In this document: positions 1-9,921 of the stretch, piece by piece
Layout of the letters: the number at the start of each line of letters is the position of its first letter
How positions within the stretch are numbered: position 1 is the stretch's first letter
Origin: Flavobacterium saccharophilum
Lineage (GTDB): Bacteria; Bacteroidota; Bacteroidia; Flavobacteriales; Flavobacteriaceae
NCBI RefSeq assembly: GCF_900142735.1
Contig: NZ_FRBY01000004.1
Coordinates: 124,001 to 188,000, forward strand
Length of the DNA stretch: 64,000 bases
Direction: 5' to 3'
Notes under the pieces: generated by a model
The model's input: only the letters and a program-made list of their open reading frames with translations
Told to the model about the DNA's origin: nothing
The model's database searches: none
Position numbers and translations under genes: made by a program

Positions 1-1
1 T

Positions 2-1780
2 ATTCTTCCTTCAAATAAAACAGGTAAAGTACTAACCTGGTATGTAGAACCTAATGCAATACCCAATTGGAAAAGAGAACCCGTAATAGGATTTTCGCAG
101 GTAGGTTATATGCCGAGCCAAAAGAAAGTTGCGGTTGTTGAACTTGATAAAAACGATAAAGCATTACCAACGGCATCGATTTTTAAACTAGGTGAAGACG
201 GAAAATTTACCGAGAAACTAAAAACCAATGTTAAGGTTTGGGGAAATTATCTAAGATATAATTATGCACAGATTGATTTTAGCGCTATCAAAGAAAAAGG
301 GCTTTATTATATTCAATATGGCGACCAAAAAACAAACACTTTTCAGATAGAAGATGATATTTATTCGAAGATATGGTATCCAACAATGGATGTGTGGTTT
401 CCTGTACAAATGGATCATATGGAAGTGAATGAGGCTTATAGAGTTTGGCACGGAAAACCATTTTTAGATGATTGTCTTCAGGCTCCAATAAATCACGAAC
501 ATTTTGATGGTTATAAGCAAGGCCCTACGACAGAGACTAAATACAAACCTTTAGAGCGCATTCCGGGAATGTCAGTAGGCGGTTGGTTTGATGCGGGAGA
601 TTTTGATATACAAACTTTTTCGCATGTGAGTGTCATTAATAGTTTTGTCGAATCATGGGAAGCTTTCAAAGTAAACAGAGACGAAACTTATATTGATCAA
701 AAAACACAATTTGTAGATATTCACCGCCCTGATGGTCAGCCTGATTTATTGCAACAAATAGAACATGGCGTATTGAATCTTGTCGCACAAGTGGAGAACA
801 TTGGACATCCTGTAAGAGGGATCGTCGTACCCAATCTTCATCAGTATCATCATTTAGGCGATGCTTCTACCGAAACAGATAATCTGCCTTATAATCCATC
901 TCTTAAGCCGTATGAGTCTAATGGCGTTTCAAGCGGTACAAAAGATGACCGATGGGCTTTTACCAACCGAAGTTCATTTCTTGATTTTAGAACAGCTGGT
1001 TCTTTAGCGGCAGCAAGCAGAGCTTTAAAAGGATATAATGATGCACTTTCTGCAAAATGTTTAACTCTTGCTATAAAGTTGACCAACGAAGCAACTGAAA
1101 TAGAAAAAAAGGCAAAACCGGATAATAGCCCAATGTCAAGATGGGGGAAAGGAAGTGATATGATTGCGATATTGCAACTCTATTTAAGCACAAAAGACGA
1201 ACAATATAAAAAAGGTTTTGAAGATAAAATATGGAAATTGCTAGATGAAAATCTAGAGTTTAATATGAACTCTGCACTATTGGCCGTTTCTTCGATGGAT
1301 GCTGCTTACAAACAAAAATTGCGCGGATATGTAATTAAGTATAAAGAAAAAACGGATAAAGAAAATGCCGAAAATCCTTATGCTGTGCCGATAGCAAAAA
1401 GAGGTTGGGGAGGCAGTTCACAAGTGATCAATTGGGCAAGTACCAATTATTATATTCATAAAATTTATCCTGATATCATGGACAAAGAAAGTGTTTATCA
1501 GGGATTGAACTATATTTTAGGTTGTCATCCTTATTCTAATTTATCTTTTGTAAATGCCGTCGGAAACCGATCTAAAAAAGTAGCCTATGGAGGCAATCGC
1601 GCCGACTTTACCACAATTGCAGGAGGAGTAGTGCCAGGACTGATTTTTCTAAAACCCGATTATCTTGAGAATAAAGACGACTGGCCATTTTTTTGGGGAG
1701 AAAATGAATGTATTATCGATGGCGGGGCGTGGTATGTTTTCCTTGCGAATGCTGTAAATGATTTGGCTAAGGAGAAATAG
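2..1780 (+). CDS. Glycoside hydrolase family 9 protein (5'-truncated by the window edge)
   Basis: The reading frame is open from base 2, so the first in-frame ATG (base 110) is internal and the true start lies outside the window. The 592 visible residues begin near the end of a domain that aligns with the full-length GH9 protein at 3361-5814: both have a P-N-x-I-P-N-W stretch followed by an x-S-Q-V-G-Y start of an Ig-like (CelD_N) domain. The GH9 catalytic domain follows. The GGWFDAGDFD motif at about residues 194-203 holds the catalytic base Asp pair, and W-G-E-N-E near residues 565-569 holds the general-acid Glu region. GH9 enzymes are endo- or exo-acting beta-glucanases. The true substrate is not known, and Flavobacterium GH9 proteins with this N-terminus may act on beta-glucan or another plant or algal glycan. 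A CE1-like esterase follows on the same strand. Confidence 0.85.
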   Translation: MLPSNKTGKVLTWYVEPNAIPNWKREPVIGFSQVGYMPSQKKVAVVELDKNDKALPTASIFKLGEDGKFTEKLKTNVKVWGNYLRYNYAQIDFSAIKEKGLYYIQYGDQKTNTFQIEDDIYSKIWYPTMDVWFPVQMDHMEVNEAYRVWHGKPFLDDCLQAPINHEHFDGYKQGPTTETKYKPLERIPGMSVGGWFDAGDFDIQTFSHVSVINSFVESWEAFKVNRDETYIDQKTQFVDIHRPDGQPDLLQQIEHGVLNLVAQVENIGHPVRGIVVPNLHQYHHLGDASTETDNLPYNPSLKPYESNGVSSGTKDDRWAFTNRSSFLDFRTAGSLAAASRALKGYNDALSAKCLTLAIKLTNEATEIEKKAKPDNSPMSRWGKGSDMIAILQLYLSTKDEQYKKGFEDKIWKLLDENLEFNMNSALLAVSSMDAAYKQKLRGYVIKYKEKTDKENAENPYAVPIAKRGWGGSSQVINWASTNYYIHKIYPDIMDKESVYQGLNYILGCHPYSNLSFVNAVGNRSKKVAYGGNRADFTTIAGGVVPGLIFLKPDYLENKDDWPFFWGENECIIDGGAWYVFLANAVNDLAKEK

Positions 1781-1797
1781 TGAATCTTACCGCAATC

Positions 1798-1811
1798 CCG
1801 ATAGCTATCGG
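1798..1811. repeat. Perfect 14-bp palindrome CCGATAGCTATCGG
   Basis: A perfect palindrome that starts 17 bases after the GH9 stop codon. It marks the left edge of an intergenic repeat-rich stretch. Such short GC-richer palindromes stand out in this AT-rich sequence and look like dispersed intergenic repeats. There is no T-run after it, so it is not a convincing terminator. Confidence 0.6.
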
Positions 1812-1856
1812 AAGCAAAGAGATTACGCAAAGGCCGCAACGTATTGACCATAATTT

Positions 1857-1988
1857 TACCACAGAGATACACAGAGATTTACGCAGAGCTACACAGAAAA
1901 ATTAAAAAAGCTTTGCGCCTTTGCGGCTTTGCGAGATTAAATAAAAACTTTGTGAATCTCTGCGAAAACTTTGCGTATCTCTGTGGTA
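1857..1988. repeat. Intergenic inverted repeat with CTTTGCG-type repeats
   Basis: The arms TACCACAGAGATAC (1857-1870) and GTATCTCTGTGGTA (1975-1988) are exact reverse complements. Between them are imperfect repeats of ACACAGAG/ACGCAGAG and of CTTTGCG. The 333-bp gap between the GH9 and esterase genes (1781-2113) holds no credible gene and is filled by this element plus a further GCGGGCTTTGCGG stretch at about 2069-2081. The composition resembles the dispersed non-coding repeats seen between genes in Flavobacterium genomes. That comparison is from general knowledge and was not searched. Confidence 0.6.
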
Positions 1989-2113
1989 GCTCACAAATGA
2001 AGTAAAGTTTAATTGACAAAGCTTAGCGAACTTAAAACACAACGTAAACACAACGACAAAAAAACCTTGCGGGCTTTGCGGTAAAATTAACCACAACATA
2101 AACAAATATAAAA

Positions 2114-3280
2114 ATGAAACGATTTCTAAATATTACCCTATTAATTTCCTGCTTTTGTTTCGAGGCAGGCTGGAGTCAGGAAACACAAATAGTAGAAGAT
2201 TTTAAACCTTCAACTATAAATCAGGCAGACAAACAATTTCCTCAGGTAAACTCACAACGACGCGTACGCGCTAGTATTGCTGCTCCCAATGCAAATAAAG
2301 TACAACTCGATCTTGGTGGAGTGAAATACGATATGCGGAAAGATGAAAATGGAGTATGGACCGGAGAATCGAATCCGCAAGATGAAGGATTTCATTATTA
2401 TCAGTTAAACATTGATGGAGCTTCTGTTCCGGATCCGGGAAGTTTGTATTTCTATGGAGCAGGAAGATCGGGCAGCGGAATAGAAATTCCGGCCAGAGAT
2501 CAGGAATTTTTTGCTCTAAAAGAAGTACCTCACGGTTTGGTTAGTGAAAATATTTACTTCTCAAAATTGACAAATTCTTTTAGACACTGTTTTATTTATA
2601 CGCCTCCGGGTTATACTGACAACGAAAAAACACGATATCCTGTATTGTATTTACAACACGGAAGTTTTGAAGACGAATCAGGCTGGTCTGCACAAGGTAG
2701 AGCAAATTTAATTTTAGATAATCTGATTGCTTCAAAACAGGCAACTCCAATGATTATTGTAATGGATAATGGCTACGCTTATAAACCGCAAAACAAAGAA
2801 TCTGCAGCTAAAAAAGAGCGTCCGGAATCTATTTTTGAAGAAGTACTTATTACAGAAATTATTCCGATGATCGATTCGAAGTTTCGTACCCTAGCCAATC
2901 GCGAACATAGAGCTATAGCAGGTCTTTCGATGGGTGCCAATCAAACGATGAGAATTATGATGAACCATGTGGATACTTTTTCCTATTACGGAGGATTTAG
3001 CGGTACGGCTAATTATCCGAGTGTAGATCCTATTGATGCTTCAACTTTTTTAGAAGGAAAATATAAAGATGGCAAAGCAGTAAACAAAAAAATCAAGCTT
3101 TTTTGGTTAGGTTTAGGTACTAAAGAACCTAGTCCGTTTCCTAAATCAATTGGTGCATTTAAAACCATGTTGGACCAGCAGGGAATCAAATATGTCTATT
3201 ACGAATCACCTGAAACGGCTCATGAATGGCTTACATGGCGCAGATGTTTATATCAGTTTGCTTCTAAATTATTCAAATAG
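2114..3280 (+). CDS. CE1-type esterase with N-terminal CBM48/E-set domain
   Basis: The 388-residue protein begins with a Sec signal peptide (hydrophobic stretch to about residue 22, ending GWSQ). Residues ~48-125 look like an E-set/CBM48 module (pattern A-P-N-A-N-K-V-Q-L-D-L-G-G, then W-T-G and a YYQL strand). Residues ~145-388 are an alpha/beta-hydrolase of the esterase D/XynZ feruloyl-esterase group. The nucleophile motif GLSMGAN has Ser272, an LQHGS oxyanion-hole motif precedes it, and the catalytic His is most likely in the C-terminal T-A-H-E-W segment. CBM48-CE1 proteins remove feruloyl or acetyl groups from plant polysaccharides. It sits between two GH9 genes, which suggests joint action on decorated plant cell-wall glycans. 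The exact acyl group cannot be told from sequence. Confidence 0.82.
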   Translation: MKRFLNITLLISCFCFEAGWSQETQIVEDFKPSTINQADKQFPQVNSQRRVRASIAAPNANKVQLDLGGVKYDMRKDENGVWTGESNPQDEGFHYYQLNIDGASVPDPGSLYFYGAGRSGSGIEIPARDQEFFALKEVPHGLVSENIYFSKLTNSFRHCFIYTPPGYTDNEKTRYPVLYLQHGSFEDESGWSAQGRANLILDNLIASKQATPMIIVMDNGYAYKPQNKESAAKKERPESIFEEVLITEIIPMIDSKFRTLANREHRAIAGLSMGANQTMRIMMNHVDTFSYYGGFSGTANYPSVDPIDASTFLEGKYKDGKAVNKKIKLFWLGLGTKEPSPFPKSIGAFKTMLDQQGIKYVYYESPETAHEWLTWRRCLYQFASKLFK

Positions 3281-3311
3281 TATTAGAATAAATTAGGAGA
3301 AAAATAAAGGG

Positions 3312-3352
3312 ATAAGAGTGTAGAGATAATCTTTACACTCTTATTTTTTTTC
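3312..3352. terminator. Bidirectional terminator between convergent esterase and GH9 genes
   Basis: ATAAGAGTGTA (3312-3322) pairs exactly with TACACTCTTAT (3334-3344), with an 11-base loop and a T-run after the plus-strand arm. It sits between the esterase stop (3280) and the GH9 stop (3361) of two convergent genes. Confidence 0.85.
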
Positions 3353-3360
3353 ACCTAAAT

Positions 3361-5814
3361 TTAATTCCCAAAATGTTTTTGGACTGCCAGAACTAAGAAC
3401 ATAAAATCTGTAGATCCGCCACCCATCACATATTCGGTTTGTTGCCAAAAGAAAGGCCATTTTTTAAGTTCGGGTAAGTTGGGTCTAATAAGCGCTGTAC
3501 CAGAAGTAACTCCTCCCGGAATGTACGACCAATCGGCGCGGTTCATACCGTAGGCCACTAGCAATGAATTTGATCCAATACCCGAAGCAAAAGATGCTGT
3601 ATTACTACCAGGATGAACTCCGAGTATAAAATTCAATGCATTACTGTACACTTCATAATTGGCAAATTCCGGCCACGATTTCGAAAAATAATATTGTTGA
3701 ACACCAAACTCCTGCAAAGTCCATCCTGCTCCCCAAATATTAGGGGTATACGGAACCCCATATGGAGAATCGGTTAACGAATTGTTTTTAGTTTTAACAC
3801 TCCATTTTTTTGCTTCAGCATTTAATTGATCCAGAAATAATTTATCCTTGATAAGGTGTTTTATCCTTCCTACTTTCCATCCTGATTTTTCAAAATTCTT
3901 CAATACATCTTCCTGCATACGGACGATTTCATTGGTGTAAATGGCTTCATTGGTTGCCAATGCCAATTCAACCAATACCATTATTTTGCTATCTGCTTTT
4001 TTTGATTTACTATAAGAAGTTTTATAAAGTGCTTTTGCAGTTTCTAAACATTCTGCCCCTAATTTTGGGTTGCTGTTTTTTAAGACCCGATACGAAGCAG
4101 CAAGGCCAGCAGCAACATACAATTCTCTTTCAGGATTGTCTTCTGTAAAAAACCAACGATCATCATCTTTTGCACTCGGATTAGCGTTCCATTTATTATC
4201 AGTAACGCCTCCAAAATCGCCAAGAAGTACATATTGTTTTAAATCATTGGTGATTATTCCCCTGTAAAGGCGACCCATAGAACGATAGGCTCCCAAAACC
4301 GAAGCAAGTCCGTGTTCCATTTGCTGCAAAGCATCTGATTTACCGTCTGGCTGGTGGATTTCTACTATTTTTTTATCATTATCAACGCTGGTTACATCGT
4401 ACGATTCTATATTAAATTCTTCCAGCATTAATGCAAGATTCCAAATCGTACCAATTTGAGATTCTACTCTTAAATCATCATCTCCGGCATCATGCCATCC
4501 GCCCTGATTTAAATTCGGAACAACTTCGTGAGGTTTATATTTTGTAAGTGTTGAAGGACCCTGAACATAGCCATCAAAATGATTAATATTAAGCGGAGCC
4601 ATCTGAGCATCGTCTAGATGACAGAAGTTATGCCAAATCCGATATTTCTCATTCACTCGAACGTGACACATTTGAACCGGCAAAAAGTATTCGAGAATGG
4701 GCTGCCAAACATTTCGATCGTATAATTTTTTGCTTATTTGAAAGGGAGATGTTTCATTTCCTCTATAACTCAACGTGTACATTCCTTCTTCTTTTACTTC
4801 AGAAAAGTCTAATTGAAAATAGTTGTATCTTAAAAAATTGCCCCATTTTTTAGGGTTTATGGTTTTGATGTTCTTTTTGCCGAACTCATCATGTTTTATC
4901 AAAATTACTTCAGAAGGTTCAGTATCATTAGGATCAGTTTCCAGAATAGCTACTTTTGACTGGGTTGGATAATAACCCACTTGTGAAACCTGAACTACCG
5001 GTTTGTATGTCCAGTTTGGAATAACATTTGGAGAAACAACAATATCGATAACCCTTTTACCGGAATTTTTAGAAATAGGAGCGCGGACAATAAACCAGCC
5101 GTTATTATGATTTATTCTACCGTCCCACAAAGCAATATCCTCTAAATTAGACTGAATAGTTATTCTTGACAAATCGCTTTCGGGTGCAATTGTAATTTTC
5201 TTTCCTTTACAAAGCGGCGTTCCGAGGTTCTGTCCATCAATTTGTGATGCGACTGGTCCATAAGGAGAATGCGTAAAAATGCCAAAATTCCCATCACAGA
5301 TATATGATTTTCCAAACAAGTCGCCAGGAAACAATTCAATATTAAAACCAATTTTGCCTAACCATTTTGCATCAACCTCATTTTCCAGATCAACTGTAAT
5401 CCGAAAATTATTCCCTTCAGTCGGCGTTACATTTACTTTGTATTTTAATTTCAAATCAGGATAATCGATTGGATTAAAACCAATATGATTTTTAGTTTCA
5501 TCCGGATAAGATAAGGATTGCGAAATGGTTTGTGTAGCAGGATCTATTTTTTTCTCTGCTTCTTTTGGTACGGGAGACCATTGCCCAGGCGAAATTTCCA
5601 ATCTCAAATCGCCATTAGCCATAACACGCTCGCCATGTTGAATCATAGTCACACCTGTTTGATGTCCATCAGGATAAATATCATCAAAAACGGTAACCTC
5701 TATTCCACGGGCAGAAAAATAACCTTTTGGATGGAGTTTCAAATTTTGAGCTTCCATCTTAATTTGCAACATTAGTGCTGCTATTACAAGAACAAAACCA
5801 ATTTTATTTTTCAT
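3361..5814 (-). CDS. Glycoside hydrolase family 9 protein, full length
   Basis: The 817-residue secreted protein starts with a signal peptide (about residues 1-22, ending MEAQ). It has a long N-terminal beta-rich region (~25-285) not typical of minimal GH9 enzymes, a CelD_N Ig-like domain (~285-380) opening with V-S-Q-V-G-Y, and a GH9 catalytic domain (~385-817). The catalytic-base motif GGWHDAGDDD is near residues 435-445 and the C-terminal acid is most likely Glu794 in the W-Q-Q-T-E-Y segment. Its paralogue at 2-1780 has W-G-E-N-E at the same place, so the exact residues around the acid differ between the two. It converges on the esterase gene and shares a terminator with it. Substrate is unknown. 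Confidence 0.85.
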   Translation of the reverse strand: MKNKIGFVLVIAALMLQIKMEAQNLKLHPKGYFSARGIEVTVFDDIYPDGHQTGVTMIQHGERVMANGDLRLEISPGQWSPVPKEAEKKIDPATQTISQSLSYPDETKNHIGFNPIDYPDLKLKYKVNVTPTEGNNFRITVDLENEVDAKWLGKIGFNIELFPGDLFGKSYICDGNFGIFTHSPYGPVASQIDGQNLGTPLCKGKKITIAPESDLSRITIQSNLEDIALWDGRINHNNGWFIVRAPISKNSGKRVIDIVVSPNVIPNWTYKPVVQVSQVGYYPTQSKVAILETDPNDTEPSEVILIKHDEFGKKNIKTINPKKWGNFLRYNYFQLDFSEVKEEGMYTLSYRGNETSPFQISKKLYDRNVWQPILEYFLPVQMCHVRVNEKYRIWHNFCHLDDAQMAPLNINHFDGYVQGPSTLTKYKPHEVVPNLNQGGWHDAGDDDLRVESQIGTIWNLALMLEEFNIESYDVTSVDNDKKIVEIHQPDGKSDALQQMEHGLASVLGAYRSMGRLYRGIITNDLKQYVLLGDFGGVTDNKWNANPSAKDDDRWFFTEDNPERELYVAAGLAASYRVLKNSNPKLGAECLETAKALYKTSYSKSKKADSKIMVLVELALATNEAIYTNEIVRMQEDVLKNFEKSGWKVGRIKHLIKDKLFLDQLNAEAKKWSVKTKNNSLTDSPYGVPYTPNIWGAGWTLQEFGVQQYYFSKSWPEFANYEVYSNALNFILGVHPGSNTASFASGIGSNSLLVAYGMNRADWSYIPGGVTSGTALIRPNLPELKKWPFFWQQTEYVMGGGSTDFMFLVLAVQKHFGN

Positions 5815-6460
5815 TTACTTGTTTTTTTTTTAAGTACAAGTAAATATAAATCAAATGATTAAGAATGTAATTGTGTATTATAACTACTAATAGCAAAAAA
5901 GTTAAAATTTATAATAATAGCATTAACTTTTTGTGGCAAATTAGTAGGCAGCACCACATCCAAATTTGCCAATCTTGATAAAATACTATCGGGTTAGAAT
6001 AGTTTTTGTGTTTTCGTTATGTTCTGATTTTTTGGTTTAATTATTTTCAGAAGTTTTAATCAATCAAAAATGCAGTCAAGATTTTAAATCGTAGGAGAAA
6101 GGAAGTATTTATTTAATTATTAAAGATGAACTGAAAAGCGCTTTGGCAAGTTGAGATATTTTGAAAAAGAAAATAATTTAGATAGAAATTCCTGGTACTG
6201 GATTTTTCATGGCATTGGTCACAAACCGAAGTGTTGTATTATTTTTTTATTGCAAAAAAGGAATTGATTATTATATTTATAAAAAAAAGCTGTGAATTGA
6301 GTATGCTAAATTAATGGGATTAGTTTATTTATTATCCATTTTATTAAAAGTGAGTTTAAGAAGAATGGATTTTAGGAAGATAAATTAATAATCTAAAAGT
6401 TTGTAAGGTATTCAATAGCAGGCTTTTTTGTTTTTTGAGTAATTAACTTAATTTATTTAA
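5815..6460. other. Gene-free divergent intergenic region (646 bp)
   Basis: AT-rich spacer between the divergent GH9 (minus) and pyruvate carboxylase (plus) genes. The only structure I can point to is a 9-bp inverted repeat, TGGCAAATT (5934-5942) and AATTTGCCA (5963-5971). No small gene or RNA is convincing. Promoters for both flanking genes must lie here, but I could not place them with confidence. Confidence 0.6.
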
Positions 6461-9400
6461 ATGAAACAAATTTCTAAATTACTAGTTGCAAATAGAGGAG
6501 AGATTGCAATTCGTATTTTTCGCGCTGCCGCGGAATTAAAAATTAAAACTGTTGCTATTTATACCTACGAGGATAGGTATTCATTACACAGGTACAAAGC
6601 CGATGAGGCTTATCAGATAGGTAAGGATACCGATCCTTTAAAGCCGTATCTTGATATTGATGAAATTATTAAGACAGCAAAAGCCCAGGGTGTGGATGCT
6701 ATTCATCCCGGTTATGGTTTTTTATCTGAAAATGTACAGTTTGCCACTAAATGTGCTCAGAACGGTATTTTGTGGATTGGACCTGATGCTGAAATTATGA
6801 AGCAACTCGGCGATAAGGTTGCAGCCAAAAAGATTGCCCTTGCTGCCCATGTCCCTTTAATCGAAGATAGTAAAATTGACCTTTCTTCGTTTAGTATTGC
6901 CCAGGAAGAGGCAAATCGTATCGGATATCCTCTGATGCTTAAAGCAGCAGCAGGTGGAGGTGGCCGCGGAATGCGTGTGGTTCGAAAAGCCTCTGATTTG
7001 CAATCTTTGTTTAATGAAGCAAAAAGAGAAGCAAAAACAGCCTTTGGTGATGACACGATATTTATTGAAAAATTCATTGAAAGTCCTAAACATATTGAAG
7101 TACAGATATTAGGAGATAAACACGGCAATATTGTGCACTTATTTGAACGCGACTGTAGTGTTCAAAGGCGATTCCAAAAAGTAGTTGAGATCGCGCCTGC
7201 CCCTAATTTAAAGCAGCAAACCAAAGATAAATTGTACGAGTATGCCCTGAGTATCGCCCGTACGGTAAATTACAATAATGCCGGAACTGTTGAATTTTTA
7301 GTGGATGCCCAGGAGAATATTTATTTTATAGAGGTCAATCCCCGAATTCAGGTAGAACATACCATTACCGAGGAAGTTACCGGAATTGATATTGTAAGAA
7401 GCCAGATACTTATTGCCTGCGGGCACGAACTCTCTAGCCCTGGTATATATATCAAGGGTCAGGAAAGTTTAAAATGCAGCGGCTTTGCGATTCAATGCAG
7501 AATCACAACTGAAGATCCTGCCAATGATTTTACACCAGATTACGGGACCATCGTAGCCTATCGAAATGCTGGAGGATATGGTATTAGGATAGATGAAGGA
7601 AGTTCGTATTCAGGAGTTAAAATTTCACCTTTTTTCGACTCGATGCTGGTAAAGATTACCGCCCGAGGCAGAACACTTGAAGGTACCAGCCAGCGCCTTT
7701 TACGAACACTTAAGGAATTTACCATCGAAGGTGTTAAGACCAATATTCCCTTTTTAGAAAATTTGATTGTTCATCCTGATTTTCAGGCGGGAGGTATTAC
7801 CGTGAATTTCATAGGAGATAATCCGTCTCTTATGCAGATCAAAAGAAAATCGGATTATGTAACTAAAAGTTTAGCCTATATAGGAAATACAATTGTAAAC
7901 GGAAATCCGGATGTTAAATTTGTTTTACCAGAGAAAACATTCCTGACGCCAAAATTGCCAGTAGCTTCCAGTACAATTCATGCCGATGGAACCAAACAGC
8001 TGTTAGATAAGTTAAAGCCTAAGGCATTTGCAAAGTGGATTAGCGATCAAAATCAAATTTTATATACAGACTGTACCATGCGTGATGCACATCAGTCTTT
8101 ACTGGCTACCCGCGTGCGTACGATAGATATGCTGCCTTACGGGGAATCATTCACAAAGGATTTTCCACAGATGTTTTCGATGGAAGTCTGGGGAGGAGCA
8201 ACTTTTGATGTTGCAATGCGATTTTTGAACGAAAGTCCCTGGGACCGACTGGAACAAATGAGAAAAGCAATGCCCAATGTATTGCTTCAAATGCTTCTTA
8301 GAGGTTCGAATGGAGTGGGATATACGGCTTATCCAGACAATCTGGTAGAAAAATTCATCCAAGTTTCTGCTCAGAAGGGGATCGATGTTTTCAGGATTTT
8401 CGATTCGCTGAACAGTATAGCCAATATGAAAACCAGTATAAATGCAGTGCTCAGAGATACAGACTCTATCGCTGAGGTATGTATGGGCTATTCTGGTGAT
8501 ATACTCAATGGGGAACGCCCCAAGTTTAATCTTAATTATTATTTAGATCTAGCCAAAAGAATTGAAGATACCGGCGCTCATATTCTATGCATTAAAGATA
8601 TGGCAGGATTATTAAAGCCCTATGCGGCGGAGAAACTAATAACCGAGCTTAAAAAGTCTATTGCCATTCCAATTCACCTGCATACCCATGATACAGCAGG
8701 TATTCAGTCGGCTACTTATCTTAAGGCCGTTGAGGCGGGTGTTGATATTATTGATGTCGCATTGGCCTCTATGTCGGGACTTACCTCACAGCCTAATTTT
8801 AATGTTTTTGCAGAGGCAATAAAAGGTACTGATCGAGATGCTGGTTTTGATGTTGAAAAATTAAATCAGTACAGCAATTATTGGGAAGATATCCGAGAGT
8901 ATTATTATCCTTTTGAGTCGGATTTAAAATCTAGCACGGCAGAAGTTTACAAACATGAGATTCCGGGAGGACAGTATTCGAATTTAAAACCTCAGGCTTA
9001 TTCATTAGGTCTGGAGAGCAGAATGACTGAGATCAAACAGGCATATGAGGATTCCAACAGTCTTTTGGGAGATATCATAAAAGTTACTCCTTCTTCAAAA
9101 GTAGTGGGTGATCTGGCTATGTTTATGGTCAGTGGTAATTTAAGCAAACAGGATGTTTTAGAAAGGGGAAATTCGCTATCTTTTCCTGATTCTGTCAAAG
9201 GAATGCTTAAAGGCGAACTCGGACAGCCTGATGGGGGATGGCCGGAAGATTTTCAAAAAATGGTGCTCAAGGGAGATAAACCTTTTACAGACCTGCCTAA
9301 TGCACATTTAACGCCTATTGATTTTGATAAAGAGTTTGAAGTTTTTCAAAATAAGTTTTCGACCTCTTGTACACTGGCTGATTTTTTATCCTATAAGTTT

Positions 9401-9898
9401 TATCCAAAAGTTTTTGAACAATACTTTAAGACCTGTGAGAAGTATGGAGACGTAAGTGTTATTCCGTCAACTGTATTTTTCTATGGATTAAAACCCAATG
9501 AAGAAGTGATAGTGAATATCTCGCAGGGTAAATCTATTATCATAAAGTTTTTATATAAATCTGAACCAGATGTTCATGGAATGCGTACTGTTTATTTTAA
9601 GCTCAACGGACAAACTAAAGCGATTGAAATTAAAGATGAATCCATAAAAACGGAAGGGGTAAAAAACAAAAAGGCGGTAACTGATGCAGAGGTTGGTGCA
9701 CCCTTGCCGGGACTACTGAGTAAAATATGGGTGAAGGACGGAGATGTACTTAAGCATGATCAGCCTTTATTTACAATTGAAGCCATGAAGATGGAAAACA
9801 CAGTATTAGGAAAAGCAGGGGTTATAAAAAAAATCCATCTTACTGAAAACAGTCTGGTGGAGAAAGGAGATTTGCTTATTGAGTATTCGATTAGCTAA
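6461..9898 (+). CDS. pyc: Pyruvate carboxylase
   Basis: This biotin enzyme converts pyruvate, bicarbonate and ATP to oxaloacetate, replenishing the TCA cycle. The 1145 residues match the length of single-chain pyruvate carboxylases. In order there are a biotin carboxylase domain (~1-455, with the glycine-rich ATP-grasp loop KAAAGGGGRGM and the E-V-N-P-R-I-Q-V-E-H motif), a carboxyltransferase domain (~530-800, starting with D-C-T-M-R-D-A-H-Q-S and with L-H-T-H-D-T metal-ligand histidines), the conserved C-terminal linker domain (~830-1000), and a biotinyl domain with EAMKMEN where Lys1110 carries biotin. The gene stands alone, with a strong terminator downstream. It is a core metabolic gene, unlike the accessory genes around it. 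Confidence 0.97.
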   Translation: MKQISKLLVANRGEIAIRIFRAAAELKIKTVAIYTYEDRYSLHRYKADEAYQIGKDTDPLKPYLDIDEIIKTAKAQGVDAIHPGYGFLSENVQFATKCAQNGILWIGPDAEIMKQLGDKVAAKKIALAAHVPLIEDSKIDLSSFSIAQEEANRIGYPLMLKAAAGGGGRGMRVVRKASDLQSLFNEAKREAKTAFGDDTIFIEKFIESPKHIEVQILGDKHGNIVHLFERDCSVQRRFQKVVEIAPAPNLKQQTKDKLYEYALSIARTVNYNNAGTVEFLVDAQENIYFIEVNPRIQVEHTITEEVTGIDIVRSQILIACGHELSSPGIYIKGQESLKCSGFAIQCRITTEDPANDFTPDYGTIVAYRNAGGYGIRIDEGSSYSGVKISPFFDSMLVKITARGRTLEGTSQRLLRTLKEFTIEGVKTNIPFLENLIVHPDFQAGGITVNFIGDNPSLMQIKRKSDYVTKSLAYIGNTIVNGNPDVKFVLPEKTFLTPKLPVASSTIHADGTKQLLDKLKPKAFAKWISDQNQILYTDCTMRDAHQSLLATRVRTIDMLPYGESFTKDFPQMFSMEVWGGATFDVAMRFLNESPWDRLEQMRKAMPNVLLQMLLRGSNGVGYTAYPDNLVEKFIQVSAQKGIDVFRIFDSLNSIANMKTSINAVLRDTDSIAEVCMGYSGDILNGERPKFNLNYYLDLAKRIEDTGAHILCIKDMAGLLKPYAAEKLITELKKSIAIPIHLHTHDTAGIQSATYLKAVEAGVDIIDVALASMSGLTSQPNFNVFAEAIKGTDRDAGFDVEKLNQYSNYWEDIREYYYPFESDLKSSTAEVYKHEIPGGQYSNLKPQAYSLGLESRMTEIKQAYEDSNSLLGDIIKVTPSSKVVGDLAMFMVSGNLSKQDVLERGNSLSFPDSVKGMLKGELGQPDGGWPEDFQKMVLKGDKPFTDLPNAHLTPIDFDKEFEVFQNKFSTSCTLADFLSYKFYPKVFEQYFKTCEKYGDVSVIPSTVFFYGLKPNEEVIVNISQGKSIIIKFLYKSEPDVHGMRTVYFKLNGQTKAIEIKDESIKTEGVKNKKAVTDAEVGAPLPGLLSKIWVKDGDVLKHDQPLFTIEAMKMENTVLGKAGVIKKIHLTENSLVEKGDLLIEYSIS

Positions 9899-9921
9899 AT
9901 AAAAATAACTTCACTTAAACG

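Noticed and set aside
110..1780. Start codon of the first GH9 gene at base 110
   Set aside because: The frame is open to base 2 and the preceding codons align with the full-length GH9 paralogue, so the ATG is internal and the gene is truncated by the window.
5934..5971. TGGCAAATT/AATTTGCCA inverted repeat as an integrase arm-site pair like those of the direct repeats
   Set aside because: It has no tRNA fragment or further copies next to it, and the short arms are easily reached by chance in AT-rich DNA.
6757..7128. 123-residue frame opposite pyruvate carboxylase
   Set aside because: It is an antisense shadow of the highly conserved biotin carboxylase domain, with low-complexity Pro/Ala runs caused by the Gly-rich loop on the other strand.
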